Source: Terebella lapidaria (taxonomy: Eukaryota; Annelida; Polychaeta; Terebellida; Terebellidae). Taken from it: a stretch of DNA of 64,000 nt. Location: positions 7,936,001-8,000,000 of the forward strand of contig OX424561.1 of the NCBI GenBank assembly GCA_949152475.1. The letters run 5' to 3'. Below the pieces are notes generated by a model. The model did not search any database, was not told the origin of the DNA, and worked only from the letters and a program-made list of their open reading frames with translations. This document shows, piece after piece, positions 55,814 to 64,000 of the stretch (position 1 is its first letter; each line of letters begins with the position of its first letter). The translations under genes were made by a program, and so were the position numbers.

Positions 55814-56119
55814 GTTGCTGCTGAATACATTCACAATTCTGGAGTGAAGGAATGTTTTTTCAAGGAAGTATGCTTGGCATATATTGTTTGGATTAAAACA
55901 AAACTCGACCAACCATTTACAGCCAAAAAACTATAGCAGGGTCATCAGTTGCAGACAGTGTGTGAAATAAGTATGTTTCAGTTGTGCATTCAATGTAATG
56001 GGCAAACAGCTGAACTGCAACAATACAACAAAAAGAAGTTTAACTAGTTTTTGTGTATTTTATTTGAACATGAGCAAAATTGTTATAACATTAGTAACAA
56101 TCATGAAAATAACAGGTCA

Positions 56120-56695
56120 CTACACTGGTGATAATGCTGGTGTTGGCACTAGAAATGGAGACAATTGTTGGCCTAAGAAGTTCAATGCCCAAGCTGGATG
56201 AAGTGGTTGTGGGTTGATCTTGGATGGAGTAGAAGAATACGGATGGTGCCTGTGTAATGAACGAGGGGAGAAACGATGCTCTTTCTGTATCCTCTGTAGA
56301 CGCTTTGGATGTATTGTTCCATTAAATGTCAGAGTGTTGTTGGAACGAACACGTTTGTTTGCCATCCATTTCTTGACCTGACTGACTGTAATCCCTCCAT
56401 GTTTGACAATATTTTGGACTGCAGCATCACTGGGATAAGGATGGTCAAAATTGTCCATGTACCACGTCTCCATCATTTCGACAGCTTTAGGGTTTAGGTA
56501 TCGCTTTGTTGTTGCTTTCGTTGATGGAGACAATTTGGTCATATTGTCGGAGTCATATCCACTGTCTTGAGAATTGTTTGATGCTGGAGCACGAGCGGAG
56601 AAATGACTGTCCATATTTGCAGCAAAAGTTTTAGCTTTTGTGTCATATTCCCAAGGTCTGAAGAATGGGCAGGATATTGGGTTTGCTGTTGCCAT
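56120..56695 (-). CDS. TALE homeobox gene, array copy 14 (L type)
   Basis: 191 residues; M77T as in copy 10, Q162P (INPQPL) and tail LGQQLSPF. The close resemblance to copy 10, including the changed CGTCTCC codons and spacer variants, suggests a segmental duplication of a larger block (copies 9-11 versus 13-15). Confidence 0.9.
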   Translation of the reverse strand: MATANPISCPFFRPWEYDTKAKTFAANMDSHFSARAPASNNSQDSGYDSDNMTKLSPSTKATTKRYLNPKAVEMMETWYMDNFDHPYPSDAAVQNIVKHGGITVSQVKKWMANKRVRSNNTLTFNGTIHPKRLQRIQKEHRFSPRSLHRHHPYSSTPSKINPQPLHPAWALNFLGQQLSPFLVPTPALSPV

Positions 56696-56789
56696 GTTGC
56701 TGCTGAATATATTCACAATTCTGGAGTGAAGGAATGTTTTTTCAAGGAAGTACGCTTGGCATATAACTGATGGAAACTGATATGCATTC

Positions 56790-56811
56790 CATTTATATAC
56801 CAATTGACAGT
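56790..56811 (-). promoter_or_regulatory. TATA/CCAAT promoter of copy 14
   Basis: Same motif pair, about 97 nt before ATG 56695; nearest promoter for copies 13 and 12. Confidence 0.7.
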
Positions 56812-57851
56812 GACATGAGCAGTTCTCAGTGTCATACATTTATATTGATGAACTTCATCCAGTCAATTGACAAGTGAGTGAATCGAATGATGACAAGTGC
56901 AATTACAGAGTGTCAATGTCAGTTGTTCTTTGAGTTTCGAATCAAGACTTTTGCTCTCAAAGAGAGTATTTTGAAGTTTGATTGATCTCTGATGAAAGAC
57001 AGTTAACGGGATCAAAAGAAGAAATCAAAGATTAGCAAATTTTAGATGAAAGGTGATCTACATAATCAAAGTGAATAATGTTCCCTATTGCTTTGAAAAT
57101 AAACAACACAACTTTGCAGGATCAACGTCAATGACAAGTCAGATGACTTGATTTGCCTGCATAATACTTATGCTGAGAGCCATTAACATTAGTTTTGTTT
57201 TTTGTCAATGGCACTTTACCATGTAAATGTAATTTTGACACCTGCTCACATAGGTGTATAGGATGTTCAGATTCAACAAGAAAGAGCAAGTTATACACAT
57301 TTTGCATTCAGTGTTAATGATGTTTCCAAGCACACAAATAACGACATTGGAATTTCACCAAGACGCTCACCAATTGTAAGAAATAATGATTATGAATAAT
57401 GAAAACTGTACTATAACTAGTATTTACAAAGTAGTTGATGGATATTTTGTATTGTCAGATTGATATAGGGCATTGTTATTTGACGAGTGCATGTCAATGT
57501 CATGTAAAGAATCTATAATGTATGTTTCAAGATTTTGCTATCATTGAAATCATTTTTTTATGCCAACCGCAAATCTAAGATATAAATTGTTTGGAATAAA
57601 ACAAAACTCGACCAACCATTTACAGTCAAAAAACTATAGCAGGGTCATCAGTTGCAGACAGTGTGTGAAATAAGTATGTTTCAGTTGTGCATTCAATGTA
57701 ATGGGCAAACAGCTGAAGTGCAACAATGCAACAAAAGGAAGAGGAACTAGATTTTGTGTATTTTATTTGAACATGAGCAAAATTGTTATAACATTAGTAA
57801 CAATCATGAAAATAGCAGGTCACTACACTGGTGATAATGCTGGTGTTGGCA

Positions 57852-58397
57852 CTAGAAATGGAGACAATTGTTGGCTAAGAAGTTCAATGTCCAAGCTGGA
57901 TGAAGTGGTTGTTGGTTGATCTTGGATGGAGTAGAAGAATACGGATGGTGCCTGTGTAATGAAAGAGGGGAGAAACGATGCTCTTTCTGTATCCTCTGTA
58001 GACGCTTTGGATGTATTGTTCCATTAAATGTCAGAGTGTTGTTGGAACGAACACGTTTGTTTGCCATCCATTTCTTGACCTGACTGACTGTAATCCCTCC
58101 ATGTTTGACAATATTTTGGACTGCAGCATCACTGGGATAAGGATGGTCAAAATTGTCCATGTACCACATCTCCATCATTTCGACAGCTTTGGGGTTTAGG
58201 TATCGCTTAGTTGTTGCTTTCGTTGATGGAGACAATTTGGTCATATTGTCGGAGTCATATCCACTGTCTTGAGAATTGTTTGATGCTGGAGCACGAGCGG
58301 AGAAATGACTGTCCATATTTGCAGCAAAAGTTTTAGCTTTTGTGTCATATTCCCAAGGTCTGAAGAATGGACAGGATATTGGGTTTGCTGTTGCCAT
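57852..58397 (-). CDS. TALE homeobox gene, array copy 15 (L type)
   Basis: 181 residues; MATANP start with the short tail LANNCLHF, R145L (RFSPLSL) and A171T. Shows that tail type and promoter type can be shuffled. Full promoter and about 1.1 kb spacer upstream. Confidence 0.9.
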   Translation of the reverse strand: MATANPISCPFFRPWEYDTKAKTFAANMDSHFSARAPASNNSQDSGYDSDNMTKLSPSTKATTKRYLNPKAVEMMEMWYMDNFDHPYPSDAAVQNIVKHGGITVSQVKKWMANKRVRSNNTLTFNGTIHPKRLQRIQKEHRFSPLSLHRHHPYSSTPSKINQQPLHPAWTLNFLANNCLHF

Positions 58398-58493
58398 GTT
58401 GCTGCTGAATATATTCACAATTCTGGAGTGAAGGAATGTTTTTTCAAGGAAGTATGCTTGGCATATAACTGATGGAAACTGATATGCATTCCA

Positions 58494-58515
58494 TTTATAT
58501 ACCAATTGACAGTGA
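58494..58515 (-). promoter_or_regulatory. TATA/CCAAT promoter of copy 15
   Basis: Same motif pair, about 97 nt before ATG 58397. Confidence 0.72.
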
Positions 58516-59524
58516 CATGAGCAGTTCTCAGTGTCATACATTTATATTGATGAACTTCATCCAGTCAATTGACAAGTGAGTGAATCGAATGATGACAAGT
58601 GCAATTACAGAGTGTCAATGTCAGTTGTTCTTTGAGTTTCAAATCAAGACTTTTGCTCTCAAAGAGAGTACTTTGAAGTTTGATTGATCTCTGATGAAAG
58701 GCAGTTAATGGGATCAAAAGAAGAAATCAAACATTAGCAAATTTTAGATGAAAGGTGATCTACATAATCAAAGTGAATAATGTTCCCTATTGCTTTGAAA
58801 ATAAACAACACAACTTTGCAGGATCAACGTCAATGACAAGTCAGATGACTTGATTTGCCTGCACAATACTTATGCTGAGAGCCATTAACATTAGTTTTGT
58901 CGTTTGTCAATGGCACTTTACCATGTAAATGTAATATTGACACCTGCTCACATAGGTGTATAGGATGTTCAGATTCAACAAGAAAGAGCAAGTTATACAC
59001 ATTTTGCATTCAGTGTTAATGATGTTTCCAAGCACACAAATAACGACATTGCAATTTCACCAAGACGCTCACCAATTGTAAGAAATAATGATTATGAATA
59101 ATGAAAACTGTACTATAACTAGTATTTACAAAGTAGTTGATGGATATTTTGTATTGTCAGATTGATATAGGGCATTGTTATTTGACGAGTGCATGTCAAT
59201 GTCATGTAAAGAATCTATAATGTATGTTTCAAGATTTTGCTATCATTGAAATCATTTTTTTATGCCAACCGCAAATCTAAGATATAAATTGTTTGGAATA
59301 AAACAAAACTCGACCAACCATTTACAGTCAAAAAACTATAGCAGGGTCATCAGTTGCAGACAGTGTGTGAAATAAGTATGTTTCAGTTGTGCATTCAATG
59401 TAATGGGCAAACAGCTGAATTACAACAATACAACAAAAAGAAGTTTAACTAGTTTTTGTGTATTTTATTTGAACATGAGCAAAATTGTTATAACATTAGT
59501 AACAATCATGAAAATAACAGTTCA

Positions 59525-60100
59525 CTACACTGGTGATAATGCTGGTGTTGGCACTAGAAATGGGGACAATTTTTGGCTCAAGAAGTTCAATGCCCAAACT
59601 GGATGAAGTGGTTGTTGGTTGATCTTGGATGGAGTAGAAGAATACGGATGGTGCCTGTGTAATGAACGAGGGGAGAAACGATGCTCTTTCTGTATCCTCT
59701 GTAGACGCTTTGGATGTATTGTTCCATTAAATGTCAGAGTGTTGTTGGAACGAACACGTTTGTTTGCCATCCATTTCTTGACCTGACTGACTGTAATCCC
59801 TTTATGTTTGACAATATTTTGGACTGCAGCATCACTGGGATAAGGATGGTTAAAATTGTCCATGTACCACATCTCCATCATTTCAACAGCTTTGGGGTTT
59901 AGGCATCGCTTAGTTGTTGCTTTCGTTGATGGAGACAATTTGGTCATATTGTCGGAGTCATATCCACTGTCTTGAGAATTGTTTGATGCTGGAGCTCGAG
60001 CGGAGAAATGCCTGTCCATATTTGCAGCAAAAGTTTGAGCTTTTGTGTCATATTCCCAAGGTCTGAAGAATGGACAGGATATTGGGTTTGTTGTTGCCAT
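59525..60100 (-). CDS. TALE homeobox gene, array copy 16 (S type)
   Basis: 191 residues; S30R (NMDRHFS), Y66C, D84N, and G100K at the turn before helix 3 (IVKHKGITV), tail LSQKLSPF. 306 bp behind copy 17's stop. The charge change beside helix 3 is the most radical homeodomain substitution among copies that stay open. Confidence 0.87.
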   Translation of the reverse strand: MATTNPISCPFFRPWEYDTKAQTFAANMDRHFSARAPASNNSQDSGYDSDNMTKLSPSTKATTKRCLNPKAVEMMEMWYMDNFNHPYPSDAAVQNIVKHKGITVSQVKKWMANKRVRSNNTLTFNGTIHPKRLQRIQKEHRFSPRSLHRHHPYSSTPSKINQQPLHPVWALNFLSQKLSPFLVPTPALSPV

Positions 60101-60406
60101 GTTGCTGCTGAATACATTCACAATTCTGGAGTGAAGGAATGTTTTTTCAAGGAAGTATGCTTGGCATATATTGTTTGGATTAAAACAAAACTCGACCAAC
60201 CATTTACAGCCAAAAAACTATAGCAGGGTCATCAGTTGCAGACAGTGTGTGAAATAAGTATGTTTCAGTTGTGCATTCAATGTAATGGGCAAACAGCTGA
60301 ACTGCAACAATACAACAAAAAGAAGTTTAACTAGTTTTTGTGTATTTTATTTGAACATGAGCAAAATTGTTATAACATTAGTAACAATCATGAAAATAAC
60401 AGGTCA

Positions 60407-60982
60407 CTACACTGGTGATAATGCTGGTGTTGGCACTAGAAATGGAGACAATTGTTGGCTTAAGAAGTTCAATGCCCAAGCTGGATGAAGTGGTTGTTGG
60501 TTGATCTTGGATGGAGTAGAAGAATACGGATGGTGCCTGTGTAATGAACGAGGGGAGAAACGATGCTCTTTCTGTATCCTCTGTAGACGCTTTCGATGTA
60601 TTGTTCCATTAAATGTCAGAGTGTTGTTGGAATGAACACGTTTGTTTGCCATCCATTTCTTGACCTGACTGACTGTAATCCCTCCATGTTTGACAATATT
60701 TTGGACTGCAGCATCACTGGGATAAGGATGGTCAAAATTGTCCATGTACCACATCTCCATCATTTCGACAGCTTTGGGGTTTAGGTATCGCTTAGTTGTT
60801 GCTTTCGTTGATGGAGACAATTTGGTCATATTGTCGGAGTCATATCCACTGTCTTGAGAATTGTTTGATGCTGGAGCACGAGCGGAGAAATGACTGTCCA
60901 TATTTGCAGCAAAAATTTTAGCTTTTGTGTCATATTCCCAAGGTCTGAAGAATGGACAGGATATTGGGTTTGCTGTTGCCAT
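60407..60982 (-). CDS. TALE homeobox gene, array copy 17 (L type)
   Basis: 191 residues; R117H in NKRVHSN (homeodomain position 55, usually a basic DNA contact) and P130R (TIHRKRL). Tail LSQQLSPF. Full promoter; heads the pair 17-16. Confidence 0.88.
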   Translation of the reverse strand: MATANPISCPFFRPWEYDTKAKIFAANMDSHFSARAPASNNSQDSGYDSDNMTKLSPSTKATTKRYLNPKAVEMMEMWYMDNFDHPYPSDAAVQNIVKHGGITVSQVKKWMANKRVHSNNTLTFNGTIHRKRLQRIQKEHRFSPRSLHRHHPYSSTPSKINQQPLHPAWALNFLSQQLSPFLVPTPALSPV

Positions 60983-61078
60983 GTTGCTGCTGAATATATT
61001 CACAATTCTGGAGTGAAGGAATGTTTTTTCAAGGAAGTATGCTTGGCATATAACTGATGGAAACTGATATGCATTCCA

Positions 61079-61100
61079 TTTATATACCAATTGACAGTGA
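61079..61100 (-). promoter_or_regulatory. TATA/CCAAT promoter of copy 17
   Basis: Same motif pair, about 97 nt before ATG 60982. Confidence 0.72.
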
Positions 61101-62088
61101 CATGAGCAGTTCTCAGTGTCATACATTTATATTGATGAACTTCATCCAGTCAATTGACAAGTGAGTGAATCGAATGATGACAAGTGCAATTACAGAGTGT
61201 CAATGTCAGTTGTTCTTTGAGTTTCAAATCAAGACTTTTGCTCTCAAAGAGAGTACTTTGAAGTTTGATTGATCTCTGATGAAAGGCAGTTAATGGGATC
61301 AAAAGAAGAAATCAAAGATTAGCAAATTTTAGATGAAAGGTGATCTACATAATCAAAGTGAATAATGTTCCCTATTGCTTTGAAAATAAACAACACAACT
61401 TTGCAGGATCAACGTCAATGACAAGTCAGATGACTTGATTTGCCTGCATAATACTTATGCTGAGAGCCATTAACATTAGTTTTGTTTTTTGTCAATGGCA
61501 CTTTACCATGTAAATGTAATATTGACACCTGCTCACATAGGTGTATAGGATGTTCAGATTCAACAAGAAAGAGAAAGTTATACACATTTTGCATTCAGTG
61601 TTAATGATGTTTCCAAGCACACAAATAACGACATTGCAATTTCACCAAGACGCTCACCAATTGTAAGAAATAATGATTATGAATAATGAAAACTGTACTA
61701 TAACTAGCATTTACCAAGTAGTTGATGGATATTTTGTATTGTCAGATTTATATAGGGCATTGTTATTTGATGAGTGCATGTCAATGTCATGTAAAGAATC
61801 TCTAATGTATGTTTCAATATTTTGCTATCATTGAAATCATTTTTTATGCCAACCGCAAATCTAAGATATAAATTGTTTGGATTAAAACTAAACTCGACCA
61901 ACCATTTGCAGCCAAAAAACTATAGCAGGGTCATCAGTTGCAGACAGTGTGTGAAATAAGTATGTTTCAGTTGTGCATTCAATGTAATGGGCAAACAGCT
62001 GAAGTGCAACAATGCAACAAAGGAAGAGGAACTAGATTTTGTTTATTTTATTTGAACATGAGCAAAATTGTTATAACATTAGTAACAA

Positions 62089-62777
62089 TCATGAAAATAA
62101 CAGGTCACTACACTGGTGATAATGCTGGTGTTGGCAATAGAAATGGAGACAATTGTTGGCTAAGAAGTTCAATGCCCAAGCTGGATGAAGTGGTTGTCGG
62201 TTGATCTTGGATGGAGTAGAAGAATACGGATGGTGCCTGTGTAATGAACGAGGGGAGAAACGATGCTCTTTCTGTATCCTCTGTAGACGCTTTGGATGTA
62301 TTGTTCCATTAAATGTCAGAGTGTTGTTGGAACGAACACGTTTGTTTGCCATCCATTTCTTGACCTGACTGACTGTAATGCCTCCGTGTTTGACAATATT
62401 TTGGACTGCAGCATCACTGGGATAAGGATGGTTAAAATTGTCCATGTACCACATCTCCATCATTTCGACAGCTTTGGGGTTTAGGCATCGCTTAGTTGTT
62501 GCTTTCGTTGATGGAGACAATTTGGTCATATTGTCGGAGTCATATCCACTGTCGAGGGGAGGGGAGAAACGATGCTCTTTCTGTATCCTCTGTAGACGCT
62601 TTGGATGTATTGTTCCATTAAATGTCAGAGTGTTGTTGGAACGAACACGAACGAATTGTTTGATGCTGGAGCTCGAGCGGAGAAATGACTGTCCATATTT
62701 GCAGCAAAAGTTTGAGCTTTTGTGTCATATTCCCAAGGTCTGAAGAATGGACAGGATATTGGGTTTGTTGTTGCCAT
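62089..62777 (-). pseudogene. Array copy 18 (S type), broken by a templated insertion
   Basis: From ATG 62777 the frame reads MATTNPISCPFF... to ASNNS, then runs into about 95 bp (62552-62650) that duplicate the gene's own 3' coding region (compare 62250-62340) and stops. The homeodomain itself (62529-62089) is still open but cannot be reached in frame. The tail has the YCQHQHYHQ extension, as in copy 6. Confidence 0.9.
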
Positions 62778-63084
62778 GTTGCTGCTGAATACATTCATAA
62801 TTCTGGAGTGAAGGAATGTTTTTTTCAAGGAAGTATGCTTGGCATATATTGTTTGGATTAAAACAAAACTCGACCAACCATTTACAGCCAAAAAACTATA
62901 GCAGGGTCATCAGTTGCAGACAGTGTGTGAAATAAGTATGTTTCAGTTGTGCATTCAATGTAATGGGCAAACAGCTGAACTGCAACAATACAACAAAAAG
63001 AAGTTTAACTAGTTTTTGTGTATTTTATTTGAACATGAGCAAAATTGTTATAACATTAGTAACAATCATGAAAATAACAGGTCA

Positions 63085-63669
63085 CTACACTGGTGATAAT
63101 GCTGGTGTTGGCACTAGAAATGGGGACAATTGTTGGCTCAAGAAGTTCAATGCCCAAGCTGGATGAAGTGGTTGTTGGTTGATCTTGGATGGAGTAAAAG
63201 AATACGGATGGTGCCTGTGTAATGAACGAGGGGAGAAACGATGCTCTTTCTGTATCCTCTGTAGACGCTTTGGATGTATTGTTCCATTAAGTGTCAGAGG
63301 GTTGTTGGAACGAACACGTTTGTTTGCCATCCATTTCTTGACCTGACTGACTGTAATCCCTCCATGTTTGACAATATTTTGGACTGCAGCATCACTGGGA
63401 TAAGGATGGTCAAAATTGTCCATGTACCACATCTCCATCATTTCGACAGCTTTGGGGTTTAGGCATCGCTTAGTTGTTGCTTTCGTTGATGGAGACAATT
63501 TGGTCATATTGTCGGAGTCATATCCACTGTCTTGAGAATTGCTTGATGCTGGAGCACGAGCGGAGAAATGACTGTCCATATTTGCAGCAAAAATTTTAGC
63601 TTTTGTGTCATATTCCCAAGGTCTGAAGAATGGACAGGATATTGGGTTTGCTGTTGCTGCTGAATACAT
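63085..63669 (-). CDS. TALE homeobox gene, array copy 19 (array edge, altered start)
   Basis: 194 residues from ATG 63669 (MYSAATANPISCPFF). An 8-bp deletion removed the usual Kozak ATG, but the shift brings an upstream ATG into frame, so FRPW and the homeodomain remain readable. Other changes: N41S, Y66C, RSNNPLTL, S155F (PYSFTPSK). Upstream only a fragment of S-type flank and spacer remains (63738-63807) and no TATA/CCAAT pair is visible, so expression is doubtful. Confidence 0.82.
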   Translation of the reverse strand: MYSAATANPISCPFFRPWEYDTKAKIFAANMDSHFSARAPASSNSQDSGYDSDNMTKLSPSTKATTKRCLNPKAVEMMEMWYMDNFDHPYPSDAAVQNIVKHGGITVSQVKKWMANKRVRSNNPLTLNGTIHPKRLQRIQKEHRFSPRSLHRHHPYSFTPSKINQQPLHPAWALNFLSQQLSPFLVPTPALSPV

Positions 63670-63807
63670 TCACAATTCTGGAGTGAAGGAATGTTTTTTC
63701 AAGGAAGTATGCTTGGCATATATTGTTTGGATTAAAATGCTCACATAGGTGTATAGGATGTTCAGATTCAACAAGAAAGAGAAAGTTATACACATTTTGC
63801 ATTCAGT

Positions 63808-64000
63808 TTTTTTTTCATTTTTCATTTATTTATTTATTATTCTGACATGTGATATACATTTAAACATTCATAATATGTAAAAACAAATCACCCAGCCATT
63901 CTGGCTTATATGTCAGCATACATTAAAATGTGTCAAATGGACGTCAAAGTTATTTGGATTGGTACATAACATCTAGTCTTATTTTCCATGCATCTAGTAG
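63808..64000. other. Right flank of the array, no gene seen
   Basis: T-rich tract followed by AT-rich unique sequence unrelated to the array unit. Confidence 0.5.

Larger units (their letters stand above)
27012..63807 (-). repeat. Tandem array of TALE homeobox genes (19 copies plus an edge fragment)
   Basis: Every unit repeats the same intronless homeobox gene in the same orientation. Long units are about 1675-1702 bp (offsets 28331, 30010, 31685, 33363, 35041, 36743) and include about 1.1 kb of 5' spacer. Short units are 881 bp (37651, 38532, 39413). An 11.2 kb nested insertion splits copy 12. The left edge is a truncated copy at 27012. The right edge is a fragment of spacer ending near 63807 in a T-rich tract, beyond which sequence is unrelated. 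Copies differ by few substitutions, so amplification or gene conversion is recent. Confidence 0.93.

Noticed and set aside
37315..60199. Longer 214-224-codon versions of S-type homeobox proteins beginning MVEFCF
   Set aside because: The first codon is TTG, not ATG; the extension is spacer sequence, and the strong ATG of MATTNP is the likely start.

Overview
The window is nuclear DNA from a metazoan, most likely a lophotrochozoan/mollusc. It has spliced genes with GT-AG introns, AATAAA poly(A) signals, dense transposon content, and a homeobox family that most resembles the spiralian-specific TALE class (SPILE). That taxonomic call is an inference from protein resemblance; no search was run.

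Left part (1-25.4 kb): three conserved housekeeping genes sit among repeats. The first three exons of PSMD8/Rpn12 (26S proteasome lid) lie on the minus strand at 203-1954, and the rest of the gene is off the left edge. A complete FAM98-family gene (partner of the RTCB tRNA-ligase complex) runs on the plus strand, 7438-12665; its exons join to exactly 480 codons including the stop. A complete CDC16/APC6 gene (anaphase-promoting complex, TPR repeats) runs on the minus strand from 25410 to 13703; its 16 exons join to exactly 602 codons including the stop. FAM98 and CDC16 converge, with poly(A) signals about 0.2 kb apart. A full-length DIRS-type tyrosine-recombinase retrotransposon (14376-20931) lies in the penultimate CDC16 intron. 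A 2.1 kb fold-back element with TTAA target sites, several TA-flanked miniature elements and a tRNA-derived SINE head fill the spaces.

Right part (27.0-63.8 kb): a tandem array of one gene family, all on the minus strand. I count 19 homeobox copies plus one truncated edge copy. Each is an intronless reading frame of about 181-194 residues with an FRPW motif near the N-terminus and a 63-residue TALE homeodomain with the PYP loop insertion. Two structural subfamilies are visible. 'L' copies (MATANP start) occur in units of about 1.68 kb and have a TATA/CCAAT promoter about 97 nt before the ATG. 'S' copies (MATTNP start) occur in compact units (881 bp in the clearest run), have lost that promoter through one shared deletion, and sit about 305-335 bp behind the stop codon of the preceding copy. 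The resulting L-S and L-S-S-S-S trains look operon-like. Sixteen copies keep an open homeodomain; three are broken by a nonsense codon, an 11.2 kb insertion and a templated insertion.

The 11.2 kb insertion (43500-54685) is itself nested. A non-LTR retrotransposon (ORF1 with coiled coil, nucleic-acid-binding core and a C-terminal NADAR/YbiA-like domain; ORF2 with endonuclease and reverse transcriptase) has been entered by a 5.8 kb terminal-inverted-repeat DNA element with clustered subterminal repeats. That element in turn contains a smaller inverted-repeat pair.

The strongest candidates for something undescribed are the TALE homeobox array with its two-class promoter organisation, and the NADAR domain carried by the retrotransposon ORF1. 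Exon boundaries were read by eye from splice consensus and family similarity; counts and alignments were done by hand.
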